Assembly (NCBI GenBank): GCA_022925895.1
Contig: JAKSYS010000035.1
Span: 1-64,000 of the forward strand
Direction of reading: 5' to 3'
DNA length: 64,000 bases
Source: Fragilaria crotonensis
Taxonomy: Eukaryota; Bacillariophyta; Fragilariophyceae; Fragilariales; Fragilariaceae
Shown here: one piece after another, positions 11,166 to 22,213 of the stretch
Layout of the letters: each line of letters begins with the position of its first letter
How positions within the stretch are numbered: position 1 is the first letter of the stretch
The notes under the pieces: generated by a model
Database searches by the model: none
What the model was told of the DNA's origin: nothing
The model's input: the letters and a program-made list of their open reading frames with translations, nothing else
Translations under genes and position numbers: made by a program

Positions 11166-11251
11166 TGCAACGGTTTATGCAAGAAACAGACTTGTGGTCT
11201 AATCTTGCCACCGATGAATTGGTCTTGGGGTCTTTTTGGTCAGCACTTTAA
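11123..11251 (+). pseudogene. truncated copy of the secreted-protein gene at 31929
   Basis: The frame starts MKYTASILLLLA, nearly the same as the start of the 31929 gene (MKYSASVLLLLA), then diverges after small indels and stops after 42 codons. No match to the second exon of the intact gene is visible downstream, so only the 5' end appears to be present. It could still make a tiny secreted peptide, but decay is more likely. Confidence 0.6.
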
Positions 11252-11692
11252 ACGACTCCGCCCCTATCATGAGGTAACCCATATGAAACTTGTACATGAA
11301 CAGCTTCCCATTGGGAAACGACAGTAATAGCAGTCAAGAAGTGAGAGATTTCAAGCTCAAATCCTGTCCATGCTGAAAGACAACCGATCATCTTCGTCGA
11401 TACAAAGAAACCCAGCACATGTTTTGAGCCTCCAACAAAGTACGACGAGATCTTGTCACTGGGGAAAAACCTTCGATCGCTACTTGATAGCATAAGTGAT
11501 CACGAAGGCGAATTGGATGGAACGAAGCGACGTTGGGATTGTTGAGCAGGATCTGCTCATCGCACTCATGTTGTGACAAATGTAGTCTGCCCTATGAAAA
11601 AGTTAGAAAAACGTATGCAATCAAGTTTGTCTGCTCTAGCTGGCAAGAATGGCTTTTCATGACGCACAAATTCAATGTACGAACATGCAGTG
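11252..11692. other. intergenic, no gene recognised
   Basis: Separates the truncated copy from the stop codon of the S9 peptidase gene. Short frames on both strands show no known motif. Confidence 0.4.
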
Positions 11693-14434
11693 CTACACCC
11701 CCAGAGATCGTTGGAGGAAGGCAAGAATCCGTTCCTCCAAAAAGGCACGATCCTGTTCGCGACGTGGTCCGTGGCGCTCCGAAGGGAACAGTGCGAGGTC
11801 GTACGCCTTTTGCTCCTCAATGAGTGCATTGATGAGAACAGCCGAATGCCGAAAGAGGACGTTTTCGTCAAGTAGACCGTGACAGAGCAGCAGTGAGCCG
11901 TCAATATTGCGAACTTCCGACAAGGCCGACGACTTGGCATACCCGTCTGGATTTTCTTGAGGAAGGCCCATGTAACGCTCGGTATAAGCAGTGTCATAGA
12001 GAGTCCAGTCGGTAACTGGAGCACCCGATACTGCTGCGTGGAACACATCCGGGCGACCAGCGAGGCACTTGAGTGCCATGTATCCGCCATAACTCCACCC
12101 TGACACTGCCACTTGGTTTCGACGTGCAATTCCTTGTTGGACAGCCCACTCTACGCCAGCCACCTGATCCTCAACCTCGATCGCACCCATGTTGCCGTAA
12201 ATGGGGGCTTCAAACACCAACCCGCGGCGATTGGAACCGCGATTATCCACTTTAATCACTGCAAAACCGTTGGCTCGCAGAAATTGGGAACGCAGATCTG
12301 CAGTCATCATACCCCATGTGTTTTGTACGTATTGAACGTGAGGTCCCCCATAAGTGGCCACCACCAGAGGCCAAGGGCCCTTCCCATGAATATCTTCATC
12401 TGGTAAGTACACTGCCGCTTGGAGAGTGACCTGTCCATCAGTGGATGGGAATGTGTGAAAGGTCGGGGGTTTGAGCGCAAGAGCAGAAACACGATTGTCG
12501 TCCTTTCCGGCATCATGAAGTTGCAGGAGCTGCTCTGCTGGAATGGATTCATCGACGGTTTCACTAGCACTGGGTAACTTGTAAACGGCGACAACAGTCG
12601 GTTGGTCCACAGTGGAGACGCTATCGACGTAAAGTCTAGCGTTGAGATTTAGTACGCAGGAGTGCATACCTGGCACAGCACCAGTCAACAACTCCGGTGT
12701 ACCTTCCCCATTGAGTTTCACACGAAACATGTGGCTTTCCAGCCACCTTCCAGGCGAGGTTCCCATGTAGTAAACATGTGTTTCGTCCAGACCAAGGACT
12801 TTATCCACAATACTCTCATCAGGTCCTGTAAGACGACGAACAATCTTTGCTTCTTTCAGTCCGTTCGATTCATCCACAAGGCTCGCATCCAAAATGTACA
12901 GGTGGCGATATCCGTCGCGTTCAGATGCCCACAGGAACCTCATGGACTCGTCATTCGATTGCAAAACGCGGAACCCGTCGTTGAGATTGATCCACGCTCC
13001 TTCCATGGCCTCCTCAACATGCAAGGCCGAAACTGAACCTGTCGTGGCATCCAACAAAAGAAGCGCCAATTTCTTTTGACGGCGGTCCAGTAGTTGAACC
13101 ACCAGCTTGGTTGACTCGTCGTTGGTACTGTCACCCGCATCGGCATCGGTGGAAAGCCACTCGACCTTGGCGAGATAAAAGTCGTCACCAAAGACTTGGT
13201 CTAAATCAAACCAAAGAACATTGTCATTCTCAAATATAGCATGACCATTGGTAGGAACAACGCCAAGTTTTACTTTTGGATTCTGAGCTCCAGCGAACGG
13301 ATAGCGGTGCTCTTCATGGGTTACGGTCGACTGTTCGGCAACGTCTGCACAGGAGAGTGTTGTTTTGAGAGTCGGGGATAGTCCCTTAGCTTCACCTTGA
13401 TGGGTAATACGAAATGCTGGAATGTGTGATTCGTCAACTTGTTCAAAGGCGAGACGTGTCCCACGGGGTGACAACCAAAAGCCATCGGATCGTTCGAGTT
13501 CTTCTTGTGCCACATAGTCTGCAACTCCGTTCTTTCGCCCATCCACGCCGCGAGCACCAAATGTGACTTGTCTGGGAACAACTTGTTCCAGTGTCGTCGT
13601 CGTGGTGGTGGGCATGACGTACACCTCCTGATCACAAACGAAAGCAACAGTTTTTCCATCAGTGGATAGTTTGGCATCCAAAATGGGGGCATTCTCTGGA
13701 AGGATCGATTGTTCCTTGGTATCGCTGTCATTCTTGTATTTTGAACTCGACGTATTGGATTCAACTAATTTGCGGGGTAGTAGGTCCGGTAATAAGCTTT
13801 CTGTGGAATCCAAAATCCAGAGTGCACCACCGAGAGGAACAAGCATGGTATGGGATGCCATGGCATACATTGTGACACCGGTCGTCATGATGCGGGCTCG
13901 TTCGCGTCTCAATTGTTCCTCCAATGAAAAATCTTGTTCTTGGCCTGACTTGTTCGGATTCAAGAGTTGATGAGTCTCCCCAGTGACAACATTGGTGGCG
14001 TATAACTTTCGTGTCAATGATGTGGGATCTTCGGCAGCCAAGTAAGTGATCCAGACTCCATTAGGATTAGGATGATTATTGGTTTGATCATCGGAAGTGA
14101 AATCATCAGCATCATAAAACTTGATGGACGATGGACTGCTCGTTCCAGGACGGGGAAGTTTCGCAACATCCTTGGATAGAATCTTGGAATTGGAACAGAG
14201 TTTGGCCCGATAATCGGCCTGAGTCAGTGCTTTAGCAGAAGAAGCATGTGTAGAAGTAGTAGTAGACGCAGAGGTGGCAGCTGCAACAAGAGCAGAAGGC
14301 CTCATCATGGAAGTGCGTTTCGAGGAAAATGCGATCAACCCTTCTAATGGTGCCACGATAAGAGCAATGGTGATACTGGAGAGAAGAAATCGGTGAAGGC
14401 AGAAGCACATGCCATGTACAGTTGCTAGCAACAA
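11693..14434 (-). CDS. S9 family prolyl oligopeptidase / dipeptidyl-peptidase IV-like serine protease
   Basis: A single exon of 913 codons. The N-terminus has a hydrophobic signal (about residues 10-35) followed by GLIAFSSKR, an Ala-Phe junction like diatom plastid presequences; ER or secretory routing is the alternative. The middle part is the DPP-IV-type beta-propeller region. The C-terminal alpha/beta-hydrolase carries the nucleophile motif GWSYGGYM (Ser at about 781), the acid in HGLLDENV (Asp at about 856) and His in SERHG (about 888), so the catalytic triad is complete. Such enzymes release dipeptides or cleave after Pro or Ala in peptides. No frame breaks. A second in-frame ATG nine codons in (14410) is an alternative start. 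Confidence 0.92.
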   Translation of the reverse strand: MLLATVHGMCFCLHRFLLSSITIALIVAPLEGLIAFSSKRTSMMRPSALVAAATSASTTTSTHASSAKALTQADYRAKLCSNSKILSKDVAKLPRPGTSSPSSIKFYDADDFTSDDQTNNHPNPNGVWITYLAAEDPTSLTRKLYATNVVTGETHQLLNPNKSGQEQDFSLEEQLRRERARIMTTGVTMYAMASHTMLVPLGGALWILDSTESLLPDLLPRKLVESNTSSSKYKNDSDTKEQSILPENAPILDAKLSTDGKTVAFVCDQEVYVMPTTTTTTLEQVVPRQVTFGARGVDGRKNGVADYVAQEELERSDGFWLSPRGTRLAFEQVDESHIPAFRITHQGEAKGLSPTLKTTLSCADVAEQSTVTHEEHRYPFAGAQNPKVKLGVVPTNGHAIFENDNVLWFDLDQVFGDDFYLAKVEWLSTDADAGDSTNDESTKLVVQLLDRRQKKLALLLLDATTGSVSALHVEEAMEGAWINLNDGFRVLQSNDESMRFLWASERDGYRHLYILDASLVDESNGLKEAKIVRRLTGPDESIVDKVLGLDETHVYYMGTSPGRWLESHMFRVKLNGEGTPELLTGAVPGMHSCVLNLNARLYVDSVSTVDQPTVVAVYKLPSASETVDESIPAEQLLQLHDAGKDDNRVSALALKPPTFHTFPSTDGQVTLQAAVYLPDEDIHGKGPWPLVVATYGGPHVQYVQNTWGMMTADLRSQFLRANGFAVIKVDNRGSNRRGLVFEAPIYGNMGAIEVEDQVAGVEWAVQQGIARRNQVAVSGWSYGGYMALKCLAGRPDVFHAAVSGAPVTDWTLYDTAYTERYMGLPQENPDGYAKSSALSEVRNIDGSLLLCHGLLDENVLFRHSAVLINALIEEQKAYDLALFPSERHGPRREQDRAFLEERILAFLQRSLGV

Positions 14435-14986
14435 CCTTTCTATTTATGCGTCAACGTAATAATTCAACTTTGTTCTCTTTTCAAAATGATCTGAAGGGGA
14501 ATGTCCACTGTGTAGCACGTTTGTACCTGCGGTAGTATGCAGCACTGTACTCGGAGTACTGACTACTTGTACCCTACTACCCTCCGGCCGCCGACTCCAA
14601 TCTCAGATCTGATGTCATCGCCGTACGTCCGGTACAAGTACCAGGTACAAACAGATATCCATATCTTATATGCGTCGTACAATTATACTGGAGTTTCGTA
14701 TGCCTATCGGACGTGGACTCCGTATGCATGTGGATATTGCCTCTCACCCAAATGAAGGATACATGACAGACCGTTCGCACTCGTGTGATCTTCGACGTGT
14801 GTAGACTCGGACTACTCCAGTAACTCGTACCAGTACGAGTACTGGTGAAAACGGTACCAGTCCTTTTCCCAATTTGTACCGGTACTGCCAGTAGTACTGG
14901 TACTATGGACTCTGGCCTACGGCACTGTCGTTTGGCGCCCAGAAATGGGCGTGCACTCAGTATACTTGCGCCGTCAACTGTACGGA
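14435..14986. other. intergenic, GTAC-rich
   Basis: Region upstream of the peptidase and next to the 3' end of the retrotransposon. It is dense in short palindromes such as CTCGGAGTAC, GGTACAAGTACC and CCAGTAGTACTGG. No gene. Confidence 0.5.
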
Positions 14987-15126
14987 GCCTTCGAGTTCTG
15001 TTCGTTCGTGTCGGCCTCCTTCCGTGATAGCTTCCTATTGTAGGTTGTAGCGTTATGGCGTCGGAATCAAGTCCTAGGAAACACTCCTCTCCCCGCTGAC
15101 GCCTCCCTCTCCCTCAGTACTGGGGC
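14987..15126. repeat. split direct repeat B2
   Basis: 140 bp matching 15276-15415 with one base different (GTAG versus GTAA near 15049). Outermost 3' part of the retrotransposon. Confidence 0.95.
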
Positions 15127-15144
15127 TAAGGGCGGGTGGGTGGG

Positions 15145-15265
15145 AATTTAATTACTAGAGCTAGTCTTCGTCTTCGCCGTTTCCTTTCGTTGCGATTGTG
15201 ATCGCTGCCTCAACTCCTGACGTTGAGCCTCCGTCTGTCAGTCGTCCTTCCTCACGGACATCCCA
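15145..15265. repeat. split direct repeat A2
   Basis: 121 bp matching 31288-31408, from AATTTAATTACTAGAGC to CGGACATCCCA. Lies 18 bp from B2 and 10 bp from B1. Confidence 0.95.
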
Positions 15266-15275
15266 CGAAGGCTCT

Positions 15276-15415
15276 GCCTTCGAGTTCTGTTCGTTCGTGT
15301 CGGCCTCCTTCCGTGATAGCTTCCTATTGTAGGTTGTAACGTTATGGCGTCGGAATCAAGTCCTAGGAAACACTCCTCTCCCCGCTGACGCCTCCCTCTC
15401 CCTCAGTACTGGGGC
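15276..15415. repeat. split direct repeat B1
   Basis: 140 bp matching 14987-15126. Follows the recombinase ORF on the element strand. Confidence 0.95.
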
Positions 15416-15607
15416 GCCACTTTCACCAATCCTTCTTCGTCGACCTGGTTTTGGTTGGCCCACAGCTCCGGGCTGTCCAGGAGGTAACCGGGGCCCCGGG
15501 CGGCCACCGATGAACCTAGGGCGTCTCTCGCATGTCGGGTCGGTCATTTTCCCTGTCAATCGTGAAGAAGCTGGGATTCGTTGTCATATCGTCGGCGACT
15601 CCCCTCG

Positions 15608-16418
15608 TCATCTGTTGCACCTGTATTCGATATATCGCATGAACGTCTGACTCCGCCAGCGCCCGATCAGTTGAATCGTCTCCACCGGTACACCTGCAAG
15701 GAACATCGCCATCGCTGCGCCCGACCTGAGTGAGTGCGTCCCGATCCTGCTGGCTGGGAAACCCAGTCGCGTTTCTCCATACTGGATGGCGGCCGCTCGC
15801 AGATGTTGTAACACCTCTCCTGCTGTGATCGTCGTAACTCGTGCGCTCGATCCTGGGAGTTACCACCAGGTTCATCGGACGCGTCGTGACGTCTTTCCAC
15901 TCAGTGGCGTCGAGCTCGTAAGCAGATATCCTTGAAACAAGTCCAGCTAAGGCTCGGACTGGGCACAGCCCGGTTCCCGGATTCGCCCTCGTTCGATGCT
16001 GCGTCACGGTTACCCCGCGGTCTCCGTTCTTTTGCGTCCGATATGTGATTGAGACCGTGTCTGCCGTCGCTAGAACAGATTCAATGGAACTCTCGATTGT
16101 ATCGCCCCCGCGTCGGAAAATGATGTCGCCTATTTGCACTGTCTTAGTCCTCCGAGATCCGCTCGCCTCGGAGTACTCGCAAGAGCGCATCGCGAAGAAG
16201 AACGCTCCAGTCACGAGCTGGCCAATAGCTCGATGCGTCTCGGTCGTCTTAACTTGGGCCACCACCTCCACCACAGCCGCCGGCAGCGCTTGCCGTTGGC
16301 AAGGCTCTGGGTCGTCGAGTGCATAGCCTCTCAATTGCGCGGCCAAAAGGGGTTCGAGTCTTCCTCGTGAGTCGTGCGCTGGGCTGATAAGTTTGTTAGC
16401 CCGATAGGTCTGAACCAC
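15608..16418 (-). pseudogene. retrotransposon tyrosine recombinase (integrase), frame-shifted
   Basis: The first part (from 16418) contains FFFAMRSCEY, placing the first catalytic Arg. The last part, in another frame and ending at 15608, carries THSLRSG, then LIGRWRS and FMRYI, supplying the His-x-x-Arg, Trp and nucleophile Tyr of the phage-integrase fold. The change of frame lies near 15860. The start overlaps the end of the RT/RNase H frame by about 88 bp, as is usual in DIRS-order elements. It would insert a circular DNA copy at a target site. Apart from the frame shift the catalytic set looks complete. Confidence 0.85.
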
Positions 16419-18389
16419 GCCGTCGATGGCGGCACGAACTGTGCCCGCCTTCCGTCCAGTGCAAGCTCCATAAGGCTCTCCGGCACTCGTCGCAGTCCTT
16501 CTGTCGTCCCGCCCGTCGTCATCACCTCCCGTCCATCCTTCCCTGATCGCTGCTGCGAAGCATGTGAGAACTTCGACTCGCTCCTCGGGCTGGAGGCGGG
16601 CGAGGAAAGGGTCGTTCCGATTCCCGATCGCATGAAGGAAACTCTGGAACCTTCCCCAGCTGCGATCACGCTGGGCGCGGGTTTCGATGGTAAAAGCTGA
16701 GTCCTGGGCAGCAGCTGCAGCAACGAGCCAACGTCCATAACGATTGCCTGCGGGAGAGGAACAAGACGAAAACCCTGTGGGATATGGTGAGATAACTTCC
16801 TCTTAATCAATTCGACCACTGCAGCGTCCTCTAAGTCGAAATCCCGAGACAGCACGTCGGCGACCGAGTTCTCCTTGCCGGGAAACCATTGCGAATAGTG
16901 CGTCAACTCGTGGTCAATCATGTACCGCGCCATCGTCCGAGCTATGGCTAAATGAAGGGGGCACTCGTCCCCGAAGCTGGAGCGGGCGATCCACCCGGTC
17001 GCCGAGGAACTGTCCCCTTGGCAAAGAAGGACATCGTCCTCGGCCCACGGCCCTCCGACCTGATGCTCCACCCAAACGCCCACCAGCGCCGCTAGGAACT
17101 CAAGGCAGTTCAAGGATCCGCGACCGATCCAGTCTGGCGGTAGAGGCAGGCGCCAGGCGATTCCGCTCTGGAGGCCATAGCCTCCCATCCCCTGGGGGCA
17201 GGCGTCTACTCGTACTATCCGAGTCGGCCAGCGGAAGACAAGACGGTTAATTGAAATCCCTTTGGCCGCGGCGTCCAAGAAAACCTCCCACAACTCAAGG
17301 TCGTCAACCTGGGATTCAGAGAGCCTAACCGATCCGCAAACTTGGGCTCGTTCGCTGGCGCGATAAAGGCGCCCAAGGAACGGTCGTGAGTTCGGGACCA
17401 CGTAGGCTGCGTGGTTTAGCCGGCCAATCGTCGTCTCTAACTCTTTTGCGTGGGCCCTTCGTCCGGGCAGCGACCTCAACCGTCGGAGCTCGGTCACCCA
17501 GGCTCGTCGTTTGTCCCCTGGGAGCGAAACCTTAAACGACCGCGTGTTGACATCCCAGCCGAGGATTGTTTTCCGCTCCGACGCTTTCGCTTCCGCGAGG
17601 AACTTCGACGCCGCCAGGAGGTCGTCTCTCGGAAACGACTCAGGCGATCGCTCGTCCACCGGACGTCCAACCAGGTGCAGGGCGAGAGGGAGCGCCGCCT
17701 CCGCTTTGTCAACGTCTCGGTCTCGAAAGACGCCGAACAAGTCGTCCAGGTAGCACTCGAACTTTGCCAGACCGTCGTCTACTGGGTCATTGACCGACAT
17801 AGCGAAAGCCTTCCCGAATTCGTCACTCGGACGAACATGCCCTTCGTCGTTGTCCACCGCTCTGCTCGTCCGCAGGACTCCTTGTTGGGGAGCGCTCCAC
17901 ACCGAGGTCCCAATCGTCTCTCCTCACGAGATCGTTCGCGAGGTCGGCAATTACTTCTGAGATGTCGCTCCACTGCGACGGGTTTGGGGCTCCCCCAAAC
18001 GTCATACGCAAGGCGACTAACAACATTCCCGCGATGCAAGTGCTCGACTTCAGAGCTGTCGTGGCTTTGAGGTGAACTCGCCGATAAGCTGACTTGAAGT
18101 CCACCTTCGTGATCAGCAGCCGATCCCAGGGGAACTTCCTCCTCAGCTTGCATGTGTAGTGAAGGAATCGTAGCAACGCTCGTCCGAATCGTGCTGGCGT
18201 CAGCCTGTCCACGTCCACCCTGTCATTGACGCTTCTTCTCATTCCCCGGGTTGCATTGAACGACTGATCATGCGTGAGTCTGAGCTTCGTCTCCTTTGTC
18301 CCGTCAGCTCCCAAAGTCGTCTGCGACACCACTCCTAGTGGCGCCACCTCGCAGTGAGGCAGTTCGAGCGCCGCCTCCTTTGGCAGCAT
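16331..18389 (-). pseudogene. retrotransposon reverse transcriptase/RNase H, C-terminal portion after the insertion
   Basis: Continues the reverse transcriptase that begins at 28805 and is cut by the transposon at 18390-28221. The first part (18389-17823) has KLRLTHDQSFN, KVDFKSAYRRVHL and GGAPNPSQWSD, typical RT finger and palm motifs of DIRS-like elements. A one-base shift near 17900 leads to the next frame (17902-16331), with the catalytic YLDD box. The RNase H-like part contains GDSSSATGW and QWFPGKENSVADVLSRD. The tail overlaps the recombinase frame. The ATG at 18389 is an internal Met of the original protein, not a real start. Confidence 0.88.
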
Positions 18390-18413
18390 CAGAAGGCCGC
18401 TTTTGTTAACTAT
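18390..18413 (+). repeat. left terminal inverted repeat of the nested transposon
   Basis: 24 bp pairing with 28198-28221, C versus T at the eleventh position. Confidence 0.95.
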
Positions 18414-18890
18414 GTCAAAAAATGGTTACTTTTTGGTCGTAAGTCATTAATATATTGCCTTAAGTCAACATATAATAATCATAAGTAAGTATAGTCTTAT
18501 GATAATTGAATTTTATAATTTATGTTTCTACAATGTTTGTTTCTTTCCTCTGACGGTAAATAATCGGCAGTGAACATCTTCAATTTTCGATGAACAACGT
18601 TTTTTTTGTCATGGTAACTTAGACCATACTTTAAACAGATATAGTAACATATCTCAAGGCGTCAAACCAAACATAACATATTTCAATAAAATATATTGAT
18701 ATTCAAACATTTCTTTTACCAATCCATTATGTACGACTTCGTCATGCTGATTGTTGGTATGTCGTTTGACAAGGGAATTATATTCTCACCACCATATCTG
18801 GCAGTTCTTAAAATATTACATTCGCCTGATCAAAGAATTGTGCTCGTATTGCAACACTCTTCACTCGTTGTCTATCTTTAATCTACTACT
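18414..18890. other. AT-rich subterminal region of the nested transposon
   Basis: About 480 bp of AT-rich noncoding sequence, presumably promoter and transposase-binding sites. Poly-T and AATATATTG-like stretches occur; I see no clear repeated motif. Confidence 0.4.
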
Positions 18891-21800
18891 ATGTCGACAT
18901 CACTTTCTGAGGATTGTGCTGTTTGTGGGAAAAGTTTCAAGAGGCTTGGTGCGCACCTTGTGCGTAGTTTGGCATGTGGTTCTTATTACATGCCACGCCG
19001 CGCTGACACAGATGAGTGTCGTGAAAGTGAAGGCGCTGATCATGGCACCCGTCCGAATTTGAGATCCTCTTCGTATAGCACTCTCTTTCGTGCACAACGT
19101 GCAACTGTAAGAGGAGAGGCGGATGACGAGCCGCCAATCATCAATGTGAATGGAGTTGACGACGAAGACTTTTTTGTGATGGATGACGATGATGGTTTTC
19201 CGAATGACAATGTTGATGAGGAGGATGTCCCCAGTGATGCAAGTGAAGGCGAGGAAGGTCCGGATGCCGGTGTTTTGGACTTGTATCTGAAACTTTTCCA
19301 GCTGCGAGATAACCCGCTAGGTCTTGCGCGTTTTTCTCGGGAAGAGGAGGTCTTAATTGAGTTATTGCAGCTCCTAAAGGAGCTCCATTGTCCACTCAAA
19401 GCGTTTGAGATCATACTCAAGTGGGCTGCAAAATCAAATGGTAGTGGTCATACTTTCCGCGAGGGTTGTCAACCCAGTCGCAGCAAGGTAATCGCTAACT
19501 TGTACGAAAGGTACAACATGAACGGATTGATCCCGAAGGAGAAGAAATTGTACCTGCCTTACACCCAGAGAACAGTGTCCATGATTTACTTTGATGCCCG
19601 CGAAGTGTTTGCGTCACTTCTCTCATGTCCCACACTTAATCAAGACGAAAATTATTTTTGACGACGCAAAGGATCCATTCATCGCACCACAAGCATCGTC
19701 TGATGTTGGCGACATCCACACTGGTCGTTGCTACAGAAAGACATACGAGGCTCTAATAAAGAAGTTTGGCGTTGATATGCTGTTACCTTGCGTCATAGCA
19801 ATGGATAAGACACATATCGATATGGCAGGACGGCTCCAAATGGAGCCCATAACAATCTCACACGGTCTATTGAATCACACTATGCGCCGCCTCCCAAGTG
19901 CCATGCGCATCCTTGGATACATCAATCACAGCACCCCCGCGCACCTCCCAACTAGCGCAGATGTTGATTCCGATTTCAATTCTCCAGAAGATCTGGCGGA
20001 TGATGTTGTGCGAATCAAGAACCCAATTCATCCTCCCGCCAACGGTGATCTTAGTTGGGCAACGTTACTCCTCAATGAAACGCACATGCAGATTCAGTTT
20101 ATACTCGAAGAGTCTGGATTTTTGATTCTACAGAACAGTGGCTTCAAATGGAATTTGCATTACAACAACACCATTCACAAAGTGGTGTTCCACCCGTATG
20201 TACCTTTCATCGTCGGCGATACAGAGGGTCACGACCGTCTCTGTGGTCATTACACAGCAAGATTCATGGAGGTCAAACAGCTTTGCCGAATCTGTGAATG
20301 CCCCAGTTACTTGACGGGGTATTCGAAGTCAAAGTTCCCCCACCGTCTCCCGAAAAAAGTTGATTCCTTAGTGCAGAGGGGCTTGACTGCTGAGCTCCAA
20401 TCAATGTCTCAGAACTATCTCAAGAACGGGTTTGAAGGCGTCCGATTTGGCATGCACAATAAGCGCGGAATTTTTGGTGCGTGCCCAGGCGAAATGCTGC
20501 ACTTGATCTCGCTTGGTTGGTTTAAGTACTGCCTCCAGGCTTTCTCGGCTCAGGCCGGTCCCAAGTCCCAGGCATTGAAGGATTACGATGCACTGTGCGC
20601 CAAGTTGGGCTGCACCCTATCAAGGCAGAGTGACCGTGATGTTCCACGAACAAATTTCTCTCGAGGTTTTTCCTCTGGCTCCAATCTCATGGGACACGAG
20701 ATGGCGGGATGCCTTTTGGTGAAACTATTTGCATTGCACACGACGTGTTTCCGCTCCATCTTCAATGTTGGCAAGAAGGTCACCCCAAAAGAAGGGGTCA
20801 ACGATCAAAGGCTATGTTACAGCAATCATATCGAAGATTGGATAGTTGTCGTATCCTCCCTCCTGGTCTGGCACCAATGGATGAAGCAGCCAACAATCCC
20901 GAAAAAAATGGTGAGGCGCTCCCATGTTGCTGTGCAGTGGTTGATGCGGTTTGTCGCTGAAGTAGCACCTCGTCCTTCAGGCATGGGAAATAACACCATC
21001 AAAACGCACTTGGTCCTGCATCTGTGCGAGGACATTCTGGACCATGGGGTTCCAGAGAACGTGAACAGTTCGTACGCTGAATCAGCCCACATTCCTTGCG
21101 AAGATAACAACAAGAAACTCGCAGAAACGAGCTGTTTCTTTCACAAAACAAGCAGCCCATCGGTACGTTGAGAATCTCGCTGTATCACTTGCTTGGGCAG
21201 ATGTTGAGAGCGACAAAAGGCAGTGCCATACCAACATCAGGGAAGAAGAACCAGAGAGAGGAACCAGCAACCATCAATTCGACCCTGGACGTGAATTCCA
21301 CCTTGTGTGGAAAACTGGTGATGAATTCCCTCGTGTCGTTGGACACATGTGCGTAGCGGTCAGAACGCAGAGCCAGTCGTGAAACTTCCACCTTTGGTGT
21401 CAGTTTCTTGAAACTTCTGCCTGCCCCAAATGCCACAACAGTCTCTTCGGTGCTTTACCTCGTACACAGATGAAAGGGGTAACATGTACCGAGCGCATCC
21501 ATGTTATGACGGTAAACCTTGGAATGATTGCGCAATGATCGACTGGAAAGGGGAGCATGACCTTCCAGCATTCATCCATACATTCGTTGATCTGCGCCAG
21601 CTTCCGAGCTCAATCAGAAGAATTGAAGTGAATGGGCAGACAAGCGTGCAACCTGGATTGTACGCCGTTGCCCACACCTTTGACCCAGTTAACCCCACCG
21701 ACTTCAACACGCCCAATGTCCTCATAGGGCGTTACAAACCCCATTTTTATTCTCCCGACCACAGACAACCAACATTGTTCCTTGTGGATGTCAAGGCGAT

Positions 21801-22185
21801 ATCCTCGCCGCTACTTGGCACAGAAGACATCCCACCATTTGGAGAAAAGAAAGCGTCAAGGTGGGATCGGCATTACCTTTTCCTCATCAGAAGGAAAGTG
21901 GAATGGTCCCTTGCATGGGACGCAATAATAGAGCGGGAGCATAGTGATCTGGAAAACAATGTTGAAGATGACACCTGGTTCGAAGAGGATTACGAGACAA
22001 AAGATGTTGACCACCATGTCTTGCCCGGTGGTAGAGTCGTCTTCGGCGTGAAGACACCCGAAGACAACGCCAAGGAGGTGGCAGCAAAGAAAGCAGAAAA
22101 GCTTGCCACCAAAAAGAAGAAGGAAGACGAGGCAGCGGCCAAGAAACGCAAACGAGCTGCGGGAAGGGAGAACGTTCGCAAGTAG
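18891..22185 (+). pseudogene. CACTA/Plavaka-like transposase, several frame shifts
   Basis: The coding sequence is spread over frames 18891-19661, 19591-21171, about 21095-21360 and 21430-22185. Shifts fall near 19657 (in a T run), 21100, and two between 21350 and 21430. The N-terminus holds a CAVCGKSFKRLGAHL zinc-finger-like motif and an acidic stretch. The core has VIAMDKTHID and FIVGDTEGHDRLCGHY, followed by LCRICECP, matching the DDE-region pattern of Plavaka/EnSpm-type transposases. The C-terminal part includes AHPCYDGKPWND and ends in a Lys-rich tail (about 60 residues), a likely nuclear signal. It would cut and join the element ends. Introns could explain some breaks, but the one-base shifts in runs favour indels. 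Confidence 0.78.
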
Positions 22186-22213
22186 TAGACTTATTTTTCA
22201 CGTTCTTCGTTTT

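Noticed and set aside
11248-11493. 81-codon minus-strand ORF upstream of the peptidase stop
   Set aside because: No motif or neighbour support; probably chance.
15127-15144. Short spacer TAAGGGCGGGTGGGTGGG between A2 and B2 considered as a primer-binding or polypurine site
   Set aside because: YR retrotransposons do not use a classical LTR-type priming site, and nothing pairs convincingly with a tRNA end.
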